A stretch of DNA of 64,000 nt from Pleionea sediminis (GCF_007570825.1 NZ_SUNB01000001.1:2294001-2358000); one strand, 5' to 3'. Positions 8,963-17,270 are shown, counted from the stretch's first letter. Translations and numbers: made by a program. Notes: generated by a model not told the origin, from the letters alone.

Positions 8963-8984
8963 TTAATTTCCAGTTTTTAATTTA

Positions 8985-9020
8985 AATAATAAGGTCGAAT
9001 AATAAGGTCGAATAATAAGG
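8985..9020 (+). repeat. 13-bp tandem repeat that multiplies the ribosome-binding sequence
   Basis: AATAATAAGGTCG occurs at 8985-8997 and 8998-9010, and the first ten bases recur at 9011-9020, where AAGGA (9017-9021) is the ribosome site for the ATG at 9028. Three AAGG elements are therefore stacked upstream of the start. Confidence 0.9.
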
Positions 9021-9027
9021 AATAACT

Positions 9028-10194
9028 ATGTCAGTTTATGAAAATCGAAATGCGTATATTACATCGACAGGAAGTTTTCTTCCTGGTGAACCTGTCGGAA
9101 ACGAAGAGATGGAGTCTGTTCTTGGCTTGGTCAATAACAAAGAAAGTATCTTTCGAGAGAAAATTCTAAATTCAAATGGCATTAAAAGCCGTCATTATGC
9201 TTTGGATAAATCAGGTAATCCGACGCATTTGACCGATCAGTTAGCAGCGGAGGCAATCAAAGCTTCGGTAATTGAGCGAGGATGCGAGCCCGCTTCTTTG
9301 GATATGTTTGCTGTTGGGACTACATTACCTGATATTTTGGCTCCGGGAATTGCATCAATGGTTCATGGCAGAGTTGGTGGTAAAAATGCGGATATTGTAT
9401 CGACCTCAGGAATTTGTGGTGCCGGAGCTGCAGCAATGAAAGCTGCAATTATGTCTGTTATCAGTGGACAACACAAACGTGTTGTTGCTTGTGGAACTGA
9501 GCGACCTTCGGCCATCATGCGAGGCAGCCGTTTTGAGAAAGAAAGTGAAGTAGAGCAAGACCGAAATGGTGTTGCAAAATCTTATCAGTACTTTAATGCT
9601 GACTTTTTGCGCTGGATGCTATCTGATGGCGCCGGTGCTGTAATTATTGATGATGAACCTAAAGCTGAAGGCTTGTCTCTTAATGTCGAGTGGATAGAAA
9701 CTTGTTCATTCGCGAACAAACTTGATACTTGCATGTATATGGGAGTTAACAATCCTAATGAAATGACCCCCCAAAATACTTGGGTAGAGAACATCGATAA
9801 AGACAAAGTGCTCGATCCAGGTATTTTATTATTGAGACAAGACACGCGGTTGCTGAATGAAAATATTATTAAATTGGCCGTCGATTTTGCCGTTGAAGTT
9901 AAAGAAAAACATGGCTTGCCCGATGTCGATTGGTTTCTTCCGCATATTAGTTCGTTTTACTTTCACGAAAAGCTCAGTACTGCCTATCAAGAGCGAGGAA
10001 TAAATATACCGCTGGATAAGTGGTTTACCAATCTTGAGCGTAAGGGGAATACCGGATCTGCCAGTATTTTTATTATGCTCGATGAATTATTTCAGTCAGG
10101 AAAAATAAAGGACGGTGAAAAAGTTTTGTTAATGATTCCTGAATCTGGAAGATTTTCTTTTACTTACGTATTGCTTACGGCAGTCGTTCGCTAA
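9028..10194 (+). CDS. StlD/DarB-like beta-ketoacyl synthase III family enzyme
   Basis: A thiolase-fold condensing enzyme of 388 residues. The catalytic triad can be placed as Cys130 (STSGICGAG), His306 (FLPHISS) and Asn341 (KGNTGSAS). The N-terminal text (YITSTGSFLPGEPVGNEEME, then NSNGIKSRHYA) resembles the StlD/DarB branch, whose members join two acyl chains to form the cyclohexanedione or resorcinol core of stilbenes, dialkylresorcinols and flexirubin precursors. It is unlike housekeeping FabH, which sits in fab operons. No DarA-type or DarC-type partner is present. Instead a di-iron-type enzyme and a membrane protein follow (gap 11 bases, then 33). The ribosome site AAGGA lies six bases before the ATG. 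The family call is from remembered motifs and the product is unknown. Confidence 0.8.
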   Translation: MSVYENRNAYITSTGSFLPGEPVGNEEMESVLGLVNNKESIFREKILNSNGIKSRHYALDKSGNPTHLTDQLAAEAIKASVIERGCEPASLDMFAVGTTLPDILAPGIASMVHGRVGGKNADIVSTSGICGAGAAAMKAAIMSVISGQHKRVVACGTERPSAIMRGSRFEKESEVEQDRNGVAKSYQYFNADFLRWMLSDGAGAVIIDDEPKAEGLSLNVEWIETCSFANKLDTCMYMGVNNPNEMTPQNTWVENIDKDKVLDPGILLLRQDTRLLNENIIKLAVDFAVEVKEKHGLPDVDWFLPHISSFYFHEKLSTAYQERGINIPLDKWFTNLERKGNTGSASIFIMLDELFQSGKIKDGEKVLLMIPESGRFSFTYVLLTAVVR

Positions 10195-10205
10195 CTTTAA
10201 CAATA

Positions 10206-10985
10206 ATGGATAAACATATTATGACAATTCAAACTCAACTTCCTGAACTTAACTTAACTCAACCTCTAGATATGCTTTTTGAGTTCAGTCCATTACAAAA
10301 TCGCTTAGAGAGCGCGGAGAATCCTGCTTCACGCTGGTTAGGTCAGGCTTTGGCGCAAGTTTGGTATGATTTTTCAAATCATTTATCGAAAGTTCCCGTT
10401 GTTCGGGCATTCGAAGACCGTAAAGTAACTCGTGATCAATATATGTCTTATTTACGTAATATGCGTCAACAAGTAAGTCAGGGTGGACGATGGATTACTC
10501 GTGCTGCTTCTTCCATGGAGAACTCTCATGTAGAACTGCGAAACGCTCTTATTCGTCACGCGGCAGAAGAGCATACAGACTTTGCGATGTTAGAGAGAGA
10601 CTTTGTTTCGATGGGCGGCGAATTGGAAGATATTCAAGCGACAAGCATGAATATTGGTAGTGAAGCTCTATCTGCTTTTATTATGAATGAAGCAACCAAA
10701 GCGAATAATGTAGGAATATTCGGCGCTACCTTTATGATTGAGGGACTTGGAACAAATAAAGCAAGTTTGTGGGCCGAAGGAATTAAGGAAGCTCTCAATG
10801 TCGGAAATGAATCTGTATCTTTTCTTTATTATCATGGGCAAGCGGATGCAGATCACTACGAAAACTTAATTAATGTACTTAAGTCTCCTTACTTTACCCC
10901 TGATGCAGCAGTACAAGCGCGACGAATTGCGAAAGTTGTTGGTCGTTTGTACGCATTACAACTAGAAGAATTAGACAACGTTTAG
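10206..10985 (+). CDS. haem-oxygenase-like di-iron enzyme (iron-containing redox family)
   Basis: This 259-residue all-helical protein has the TenA/PqqC/CADD-like fold pattern. Probable metal ligands are the HAAEEH segment (His118, Glu121, Glu122, His123), Glu179 in FMIEGLG, and the HxxxDxxH motif His210-Asp214-His217. The last triplet matches the spacing in chlamydial CADD, and related enzymes (UndA, SznF, BesC) use such sites for O2-dependent cleavage, desaturation or N-oxygenation. Many family members have EEHGH where this protein has EEHTD, so one ligand may differ. The start is uncertain: ATG 10206 and ATG 10221 both lack a clear ribosome site, so coupling to the upstream ketosynthase is likely. 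The substrate is presumably the upstream enzyme's product, which is inference. Confidence 0.75.
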   Translation: MDKHIMTIQTQLPELNLTQPLDMLFEFSPLQNRLESAENPASRWLGQALAQVWYDFSNHLSKVPVVRAFEDRKVTRDQYMSYLRNMRQQVSQGGRWITRAASSMENSHVELRNALIRHAAEEHTDFAMLERDFVSMGGELEDIQATSMNIGSEALSAFIMNEATKANNVGIFGATFMIEGLGTNKASLWAEGIKEALNVGNESVSFLYYHGQADADHYENLINVLKSPYFTPDAAVQARRIAKVVGRLYALQLEELDNV

Positions 10986-11018
10986 GTCATTGATCTAAGC
11001 GTTGCTTAAGGACTGATA

Positions 11019-11930
11019 ATGAGAAATCGATTAAATCCTGACTTTTATGATGCGGTTAAATACGATCCGCACTTAAAAATTTCAGCAGAAGAAAGAGCGG
11101 AATACATTTCTGATGTAAACAAGAAGTCGACGCGAATTTTGTTACCGATAATTCGTTTTATCTTAGTTTTAGGTATTCATATTCTTCGGTTTATTAAGAG
11201 AATATTGCCATTTAAAGTAAAGAGTCATGGATTACTTAACAAGCTTGGTGTTTGGTTTATGGGGAATTTTATATCACCTCAGGCGCTAGGATACATTATT
11301 CGTCACTTTCAATATGAGTCTGCTTTAATTAACTTTGTCGCCGACAATTGTGGTTCAGATAAGGTTGAACGCGTTGACTTAATGCCAACGCATGTTTCTC
11401 AATTAGGTGATACTAACGGTGTTAATGCGATCATGTTGCATGATTTCAATATCTATAACCATATTATTGATACTGGAATGCATGATGATGTTAACGTTAC
11501 CGATCGTATTCCTCTGGATAAGATCAATTTTGATGCATTGAACTTACCTGAAATTGATATTGAGGAGCAACGTAAACGCTGGATGAACTTTGATATTGAA
11601 ACTTCAGCCTACATTATGGTGTTTTTCTTGGTTCTATTTCTGTCGGATGAAGAAGGAGAGAGGGCGGCACTTTCATTGCAGTTTGACGAAAGTCTTTTTG
11701 CTTCTTTATCAAATATGACCGGTGACGATTATTTTCGATGCCTGTGTCCTATGAAGTACACTCATTGGTTGCGCTATCAATTTGATGTTGTCAAAGATCT
11801 TCGTTGGCATATGATTTCTATCGATTATGCCTACAATCAAATGATGTCGATTAAGAAAAAGCAGGTGAGCCAAGGAGCAGAACAGCAAGAAGTAACACGT
11901 TCAACTGAAGAAGAGGCTGCACTGGCTTAA
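11019..11930 (+). CDS. membrane-associated protein of unknown function in the ketosynthase cassette
   Basis: I do not recognise a characterised family; from memory it may belong to a DUF (DUF6999-like), unverified. The 303-residue protein has a hydrophobic stretch at about 40-58 (ILLPIIRFILVLGIHIL), followed by basic residues, and a second at about 196-209 (AYIMVFFLVLFLS). Between them lies a His/Asp-rich motif, HDFNIYNHIID (141-151), which could bind metal or a headgroup. The C-terminus is Gln/Glu-rich and looks disordered. AAGGA precedes the ATG at a good distance. It is the third gene of a tight cassette and ends at a strong terminator, so it probably anchors or exports the lipid-like product or is a third enzyme. 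Confidence 0.65.
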   Translation: MRNRLNPDFYDAVKYDPHLKISAEERAEYISDVNKKSTRILLPIIRFILVLGIHILRFIKRILPFKVKSHGLLNKLGVWFMGNFISPQALGYIIRHFQYESALINFVADNCGSDKVERVDLMPTHVSQLGDTNGVNAIMLHDFNIYNHIIDTGMHDDVNVTDRIPLDKINFDALNLPEIDIEEQRKRWMNFDIETSAYIMVFFLVLFLSDEEGERAALSLQFDESLFASLSNMTGDDYFRCLCPMKYTHWLRYQFDVVKDLRWHMISIDYAYNQMMSIKKKQVSQGAEQQEVTRSTEEEAALA

Positions 11931-11972
11931 TAACCTTGAGTCCGGAATTCTAATCTTGGATTTATTGTTACT

Positions 11973-12014
11973 AAAAACCTTACTCTCGATATTTAGATTG
12001 AGTGTAAGGTTTTT
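11973..12014. terminator. bidirectional terminator between the cassette and panC
   Basis: A stem of about 15 bp (AAAAACCTTACTCTC / GAGTGTAAGGTTTTT, one mismatch) lies between convergent genes, with A-run and T-run flanks that serve both strands. Confidence 0.85.
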
Positions 12015-12046
12015 CACTTCAAGAACTGTTAGCTTTTCAATTGACG

Positions 12047-12907
12047 CTAAGCTCGCTCGAGATTGACTTCTTGATTATCTATCAATCGCGGTTGTCCGAG
12101 CCACGCTGCTGCAGCGATGAGTAGTTTTGAATCAGACTCTTTAGCTGATTCTAAATCATCTTGGCGAACAATATGAAAGTAGTCTACTTTAAAGCCATCA
12201 TTTGTAAGCTGTTGGATGGCGTGCTTCTCAAGTGACCTAAAGTTTGTGTCGCCAGCTTCAATTTGTTTTTGTGCTGCAAGAATGATTGCTCGTAGGTGTG
12301 AAGCTTTATCTTTTTCTATTTGCGACAAGTAACCATTGCGAGAGCTCATTGCCAGTCCATTGGGTTCTCTTTTTATATCTCCACCGATAATTTTTATCGG
12401 CATGCACAAATCAGACACCATTCTCTTGATAACCATGAGTTGTTGATAATCTTTTTTGCCAAAAACCGCAATGTCAGGTTGTACGATATTGAGTAGTATA
12501 TTGACTACTGTAGTGACGCCTAAGAAATGGCCCGGGCGACTGGCGCCGCAAAGTTTTTTTGTAAGCGCTTCGATGGCTTCCACTTTAGTGTGATTTTCTT
12601 TTCCACGAGGGTAGATGCTATCTAAATTTGGCAGGAATAAAATATCCGTATTTAGAGAGTCTAATTTTTCTTTATCTTGCTCAAACGTTCTGGGATAGGC
12701 ATCGAAATCTTCATTGGGCCCAAATTGCATTGGGTTAACAAAAATACTGACAATGACAATATCTGACTCTGCTTGTGCTAGCTTTACCAGACTCAAATGG
12801 CCATCGTGTAAATTGCCCATTGTTGGAACAAAGCCAATACGCTTGCCAGATCTTTTTTGTTCGAGAACAAAGTCCTGTAATTCTTCTTTATTTTGAAAGA
12901 GTTTCAT
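12047..12907 (-). CDS. panC: pantoate--beta-alanine ligase
   Basis: PanC joins pantoate and beta-alanine using ATP to make pantothenate, the precursor of coenzyme A. The nucleotidyl-transferase signature PTMGNLHDGHLSL (HxGH) is near residue 30, FGKKDYQQL is in the middle and MSSRNGYLS follows. The length of 286 is typical. It is the last gene of panBC, 15 bases after panB. There is no panD downstream, unlike the E. coli panBCD region, so beta-alanine must be made elsewhere in the genome or taken up. Confidence 0.97.
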   Translation of the reverse strand: MKLFQNKEELQDFVLEQKRSGKRIGFVPTMGNLHDGHLSLVKLAQAESDIVIVSIFVNPMQFGPNEDFDAYPRTFEQDKEKLDSLNTDILFLPNLDSIYPRGKENHTKVEAIEALTKKLCGASRPGHFLGVTTVVNILLNIVQPDIAVFGKKDYQQLMVIKRMVSDLCMPIKIIGGDIKREPNGLAMSSRNGYLSQIEKDKASHLRAIILAAQKQIEAGDTNFRSLEKHAIQQLTNDGFKVDYFHIVRQDDLESAKESDSKLLIAAAAWLGQPRLIDNQEVNLERA

Positions 12908-12922
12908 AGTTAATAATCGTTA

Positions 12923-13720
12923 TTATTTAAAGCTGTGTTCATCACCTGGAAAGTTTCTCGCTTTAACCTCAGAAACAAAGAGTTCGATGGCTGCTTTAAT
13001 ATCGCCATGAACTTCAGCCATAAAGTTTTTAACGAATTTAGGCTTAAACTGAGTATTAAGTCCTAGCATATCTTGCAATACAAGTACTTGCGCATCGCAA
13101 TCAGCACCAGCACCAATTCCAATAGTTGGAATGGTTAATGACTCAGTCACCTGTTTTGCGAGGGTTGAAGGAACGCATTCTAAGACCAATAATTTTGCTC
13201 CTGCATTTTGTAATGCTTGAGCATCTTCAAGGAGTTGTTTGGCCGTTTTGTCATCTCTTCCCTGCACTTTAAATCCGCCAAGAGCATCGACAGATTGCGG
13301 CGTTAAACCCAGGTGGGCGCAAACTGGTATTCCGCGTTCAGTTAGACCTTTTACCGTGTCTGTTAACCATTGGCCACCCTCAAGCTTAACCATGTTGGCA
13401 CCTGACTGCATGATGCGTGTTGCATTAATATAGGTCTGTTCTGGTGTTGCGTAGCTCATGTAGGGTAAATCACCAATAATAAGTGAACGATTAACACCTC
13501 GTTTAACATTTTTAATGTGGTAGCACATATCTTCTAACGTAACAGGAACCGTTGAGTCGTGCCCTTGAATGACCATTCCGAGAGAATCACCGACTAAAAT
13601 CACTTCGACATTAGCATCATCCATCAGTCGAGAAAAAGTTGCATCGTAGGCTGTGAGCACAGCAAAAGGTTCGTTGCGCTCCTTAAGTTCTTGAAGAGTT
13701 TGAATGGTGATTTTTTTCAT
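12923..13720 (-). CDS. panB: 3-methyl-2-oxobutanoate hydroxymethyltransferase
   Basis: PanB adds a hydroxymethyl group from 5,10-methylene-tetrahydrofolate to alpha-ketoisovalerate, the first committed step to pantothenate. Seen in the sequence: LTAYDATFSRLMDDA near the start, VGDSLGMVIQGHDSTVPV (Mg-binding Asp), GAHLGLTPQSV-like text and GIGAGADCDAQVLV. The 265-residue length fits the family. It precedes panC closely and follows the deoxynucleoside kinase by 21 bases, so it is probably part of the pcnB-folK-dNK-panBC transcript. Confidence 0.97.
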   Translation of the reverse strand: MKKITIQTLQELKERNEPFAVLTAYDATFSRLMDDANVEVILVGDSLGMVIQGHDSTVPVTLEDMCYHIKNVKRGVNRSLIIGDLPYMSYATPEQTYINATRIMQSGANMVKLEGGQWLTDTVKGLTERGIPVCAHLGLTPQSVDALGGFKVQGRDDKTAKQLLEDAQALQNAGAKLLVLECVPSTLAKQVTESLTIPTIGIGAGADCDAQVLVLQDMLGLNTQFKPKFVKNFMAEVHGDIKAAIELFVSEVKARNFPGDEHSFK

Positions 13721-13741
13721 AATGATAGTTAATTTTAAAAT

Positions 13742-14395
13742 TTAAAGGATATCTGGTTTGGGATTAAAATAATGACGGCCTGAAGTTGTTTCAGTAATTC
13801 GTTCGATTAATCGTTGGTAATCGTCTTGACGATCAACCAAATCAAAACCATTCGTATTGACGATTAGCAATGGCGAGCCTTGGTAATAATGAAAGAATTC
13901 CATGTAAGCATCGCAAATTTTTACCAGATACTCTCTCTGAATCGTTGATTCAAAAGAACTCGACCGTTTGCGAATTCGCTCTAACAAAATATCAACTGGC
14001 GCTTGTAAATAGATAACGAGATCAGCAGTAGGCGTATCAATAGTTAAGTTATCGTAAACTTGTTGATAAAGTGCTAGTTCGTCAGAGTCGAGAGTAAGCT
14101 GAGCAAAAAGTTTATCTTTGTCCATTAAAAAATCGGAAACATAAGCCGACTTGAACATATCTGATTGTTTTAATTCTTTGAGCTGTTGGGCTCGTTGAAA
14201 TAAAAAATACAATTGAGTCGGTAAAGCGCCACTTTTGGGATCTTGATAAAAACGAGGTAAGAACGGATTTTCTTCGGCATTTTCTAACAATAACTCAGCT
14301 TGATAATGCTCTGCTAGCTTGCGAGCTAGAGTGGTTTTTCCTACGCCTATTGGACCTTCGACGGCGATTAATTTTTGCGGATTATTATCACTCAC
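13742..14395 (-). CDS. deoxynucleoside kinase (dCK/dGK family)
   Basis: A 217-residue P-loop kinase that would phosphorylate deoxynucleosides for salvage. The Walker A is VEGPIGVGKTTLA, the substrate-site glutamate lies in LLENAEENPFLP, and the LERIRKRSSSFE segment is the lid/DRS-like region. Its start overlaps the folK stop by four bases, so translation is coupled. A kinase of this type between folK and panB is absent in E. coli but I recall it in several other gammaproteobacteria. Substrate preference (dA, dC or dG) cannot be read from the sequence. Confidence 0.88.
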   Translation of the reverse strand: MSDNNPQKLIAVEGPIGVGKTTLARKLAEHYQAELLLENAEENPFLPRFYQDPKSGALPTQLYFLFQRAQQLKELKQSDMFKSAYVSDFLMDKDKLFAQLTLDSDELALYQQVYDNLTIDTPTADLVIYLQAPVDILLERIRKRSSSFESTIQREYLVKICDAYMEFFHYYQGSPLLIVNTNGFDLVDRQDDYQRLIERITETTSGRHYFNPKPDIL

Positions 14396-14880
14396 GATAG
14401 TTTCTCTATGCCTGACTGATCAATAGTGTTTACGTATTCAATTAAGCGCGTACCATCAGGTAGTTCTTGGTTTTTTGCAATTTCAAACAGTGGCAACAAA
14501 ACAAAGTTGCGCTCTTTCATCCCGTAGTGTGGCACTTTCAATTGTGGCAGGTCAATTGATTTGTTGCCATAGAGTAACAGATCCAGGTCGAGAGTTCTTG
14601 GTCCCCAGCGTTCTCCTTGTCTCACTCGTCCGTGTTGATTTTCGATCTGCTGCAAAGCCGTTAGCAGCTCCAGAGGAGTAAGCGCTGTTGAGATTTTAAC
14701 AACTGCGTTGATGTAGTCATTTTGATCTTGTGGGCCCATAGGCGCGGAACGGTACAGCGAGGAGGACTGAACAACTTGAGATTTTAAAATGTTATTTAAG
14801 TCTTGTTGTGCTTGAATCACATGTTGAACTGGATTATCCAGGTTGCTGCCTACACCAATAAAAGCATTTATTTCGGTCAT
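14392..14880 (-). CDS. folK: 2-amino-4-hydroxy-6-hydroxymethyldihydropteridine pyrophosphokinase
   Basis: HPPK transfers pyrophosphate from ATP to hydroxymethyl-dihydropterin in folate synthesis. The family pattern is clear: FIGVGSNLDNP at the start, SSLYRSAPMGPQDQNDYINAV and the signature GERWGPRTLDLDLLLYG. At 162 residues it has the usual single-domain size. It overlaps both neighbours by four bases (pcnB upstream, kinase downstream), the ATGA arrangement of a coupled operon. Confidence 0.96.
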   Translation of the reverse strand: MTEINAFIGVGSNLDNPVQHVIQAQQDLNNILKSQVVQSSSLYRSAPMGPQDQNDYINAVVKISTALTPLELLTALQQIENQHGRVRQGERWGPRTLDLDLLLYGNKSIDLPQLKVPHYGMKERNFVLLPLFEIAKNQELPDGTRLIEYVNTIDQSGIEKLS

Positions 14881-16232
14881 GAATTTTCTTTTGAATTCTT
14901 TTTTGGAAAACGACGTTTTTTGCGTTTACTTTTAAATTTCTTCTTTCCTGATAATGATTGAATCATGCTGCGCTGACCTTCTGGTGAGGCTTCTTGATAA
15001 CGTGTCCACCAGTTGGCAATGCTGTTGAGTTTTTCGTCAGCTTGAGAGCGCAACACAAGAAAATCGTATGCTGCTCTGAATTTGGGGTGTTCTAATAATT
15101 TGTAAGAACGGTGCGTTCGGTACTCTAATCGCGATTGAAGAGCCCACATATCGCGTATTACCAGAGAAAACCGTTTAGGAATGGAAATGAATTGTGATTG
15201 TTCTGTTAGCACCTGGCTCATAGCTTTGTGTAAAGCATCATTTTTACTCATTCCCTGCTCAACTAATTGTTCTGCACGGTGCAGTAAAGGTTGCCACAGA
15301 AATACCGCATACAAGAATGCGGGTGTTATCGGCTTTTCTTGTTTAGCACGTTGGTCAGTACTTTCTAATGCGGCAAGAATGAACTGATTAAAGGTATCTT
15401 TATCGTCTAACTCAAGAGATTGCTGAGTTGCGGGCAGCATGTATCTAAATAGACCGTAATTACGCAATTCGCGATAGGTGTCTTGCGCATGCCCGGCTAA
15501 AAATAGTTTATGGCTCTCATCCCATAGGCGTGCAGCCGATACATTTCTAAGTAATTGAGCATTGGGTGCGATAGGCTTGGCTGTATTTTCTTCGATAGTT
15601 AATCCGAGTTTTACTGCCAAGCGAACGGCTCGCAACATGCGAACGGGATCTTCTTGATATCGAGTTAGCGGATCGCCTATTAATCTTAAATGACGTTGGT
15701 TTAAATCGGCCAAGCCACCGGTAAAATCTCTAACCGTATAGTCGTCACTGGAGTAGTAGAGGGCATTTACCGTAAAGTCTCGTCGTTCGGCATCTTCTTC
15801 GAGTGAACCATAGACATTGTCGCGGACTAGCATGCCTGATGCATGAGTTTGACCATGCGGACTTGATTGGTCATGGTTCGCGCGGAAAGTTGCCACTTCA
15901 ATGGTTTCTCTACCAAAAAGTATATGAGCTAATCGAAATCGACGGCCAATAATTCGGCAATTCCTAAATAGTTTTTTGATTTCTTCAGGTGTTGCGTTGG
16001 TTGCAATGTCGAAATCTTTAGGATGCAGACCAAGTAATATATCGCGTACTCCACCGCCAACCAGATAGGCCTGGTAATTAGCCCGATGCAGTCGGTTAAG
16101 AACTTTTAGAGCATTGGCACTAATGAGCTTTCTTGAAACGCTATGATCATTTCGTCTTAATACGACGGGCTCGGAGCGCGTGGCTCGAGCAGGTTCTTTT
16201 TTAAATAGGTTTTTCCAGAACTTATTGATCAT
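14877..16232 (-). CDS. pcnB: poly(A) polymerase I
   Basis: PcnB adds 3' poly(A) tails that mark RNA for decay. The class II nucleotidyltransferase head is visible (YLVGGGVRDILLG, then PKDFDIATNATPEE with catalytic Asp residues), with RRDFTVNALYY and GDPLTRYQEDPVRMLRAVR in the neck. The basic C-terminal tail (KKKFKSKRKKRRFPKK) sets poly(A) polymerase apart from CCA-adding enzymes. The 451-residue length fits. It lies between gluQ and folK as in E. coli. Confidence 0.95.
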   Translation of the reverse strand: MINKFWKNLFKKEPARATRSEPVVLRRNDHSVSRKLISANALKVLNRLHRANYQAYLVGGGVRDILLGLHPKDFDIATNATPEEIKKLFRNCRIIGRRFRLAHILFGRETIEVATFRANHDQSSPHGQTHASGMLVRDNVYGSLEEDAERRDFTVNALYYSSDDYTVRDFTGGLADLNQRHLRLIGDPLTRYQEDPVRMLRAVRLAVKLGLTIEENTAKPIAPNAQLLRNVSAARLWDESHKLFLAGHAQDTYRELRNYGLFRYMLPATQQSLELDDKDTFNQFILAALESTDQRAKQEKPITPAFLYAVFLWQPLLHRAEQLVEQGMSKNDALHKAMSQVLTEQSQFISIPKRFSLVIRDMWALQSRLEYRTHRSYKLLEHPKFRAAYDFLVLRSQADEKLNSIANWWTRYQEASPEGQRSMIQSLSGKKKFKSKRKKRRFPKKNSKENS

Positions 16233-16292
16233 TGGGCAATAGGTTTATTATTGAGCCGGCAATCATACCAGCAACCACAATTTATGGAAGAG

Positions 16293-17237
16293 TTAATCTT
16301 CGGCTTCGTGATTCTCACCTTCATTTCCTAATGGCTGATTTTTGAGATTCATTGTTTTTGGAATTCGCTCCCATTGCCAGTGATTGACACCCCAGGCCAA
16401 TATTTCTTCACAGGTGGCTGATTGGAGTTGGCTTTCTGGATTTTGTCCCAGAAGCTGGAGCGCTCGATATAAATTGTTTGAAGCGTCTCTGGGCTTTATG
16501 GCGGGCGCATAATTTTGTTTACTGAGTTTGCTGCCTGATGAATCTAACACTAATGGTATGTGCAAGTAAGAGGGAGCGGTCGCGTTAAGAAGCTGGTAAA
16601 GGCGTAACTGTTTTGGTGTTGAATCTAATAAGTCAGCACCTCGTACGATGCAATTTATGCGCTGATCGATATCGTCAACCACAACGGCTAGTTGGTATGC
16701 GAATAGGTCATCTTTCCGAAAGACCACAAAATCTTCCAAAGCTTGCTGATCGGATTGCTCTAATTTTCCTTGAACAGGGTCTTCAAATGGCAGGGGAGTC
16801 GATGATTGTTTTAGGCGTATTGCATGAGGTTGATTACTGATTTTGTTAATAGCACGACAGTGATTAAGATAGATGCCGCCCATTTCTCGAATGGATTTAC
16901 GTGAACAATAGCAGGCATAGGTGGCGTTTTGCGCTGCTAGTTCATTGAGAATTTCATGGTAACGTTGATGTCGTTGACTCTGGTAAACAATGGCTTCATC
17001 CCATTGAAAGCCGAATGACTCGAGTGTTTTAATAATTTTATTCGTTGCACCAGGTTGCTCTCTTGGGGGATCTAAATCTTCAATACGGAGCAGCCAATTT
17101 CCATTGTTAGCTTTGGCATCCAAATAGCTGGCAAGCGCGGCAATGAGTGAGCCGAAATGAAGTGGTCCCGTAGGAGAGGGAGCAAAGCGTCCACGGTACG
17201 GTTCAGTGATGGTGCGTGTTGGTGACTGGGGTTGCAT
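16293..17237 (-). CDS. gluQ: glutamyl-Q tRNA(Asp) synthetase
   Basis: GluQ charges glutamate onto the queuosine base of tRNA-Asp. It is a truncated GluRS catalytic domain of 314 residues without an anticodon-binding domain. The HIGH-like motif is FAPSPTGPLHFGSL, the KMSKS-like motif is SKLSKQNYA, and the zinc ligands are CYC with a later Tyr-x3-Cys (YLNHC). It follows dksA after a terminator, as in the conserved dksA-gluQ pair where read-through controls expression. Confidence 0.95.
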   Translation of the reverse strand: MQPQSPTRTITEPYRGRFAPSPTGPLHFGSLIAALASYLDAKANNGNWLLRIEDLDPPREQPGATNKIIKTLESFGFQWDEAIVYQSQRHQRYHEILNELAAQNATYACYCSRKSIREMGGIYLNHCRAINKISNQPHAIRLKQSSTPLPFEDPVQGKLEQSDQQALEDFVVFRKDDLFAYQLAVVVDDIDQRINCIVRGADLLDSTPKQLRLYQLLNATAPSYLHIPLVLDSSGSKLSKQNYAPAIKPRDASNNLYRALQLLGQNPESQLQSATCEEILAWGVNHWQWERIPKTMNLKNQPLGNEGENHEAED

Positions 17238-17241
17238 AGAG

Positions 17242-17264
17242 AAAAGGGCGCTTAGCGCCCTTTT
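17242..17264 (-). terminator. terminator between dksA and gluQ
   Basis: A perfect 10-bp stem AAAAGGGCGC / GCGCCCTTTT with a 3-base loop. It lies between the dksA stop and the gluQ start on the minus strand, so gluQ may depend on read-through or its own promoter. Confidence 0.9.
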
Positions 17265-17270
17265 GAAAAT

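Larger units (their letters stand above)
7854..9027. other. 1.17-kb intergenic region, AT-rich, with repeats and hairpins
   Basis: No convincing coding frame is present on either strand. The region holds a pair of 24-bp near-identical repeats (7999-8022 and 8221-8244), an 11-bp inverted repeat followed by T-runs (8304-8375), a possible sigma-70 promoter (8934-8962) and a 13-bp tandem repeat running into the ribosome site of the next gene (8985-9020). It is the longest non-coding stretch in the window. Confidence 0.8.
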
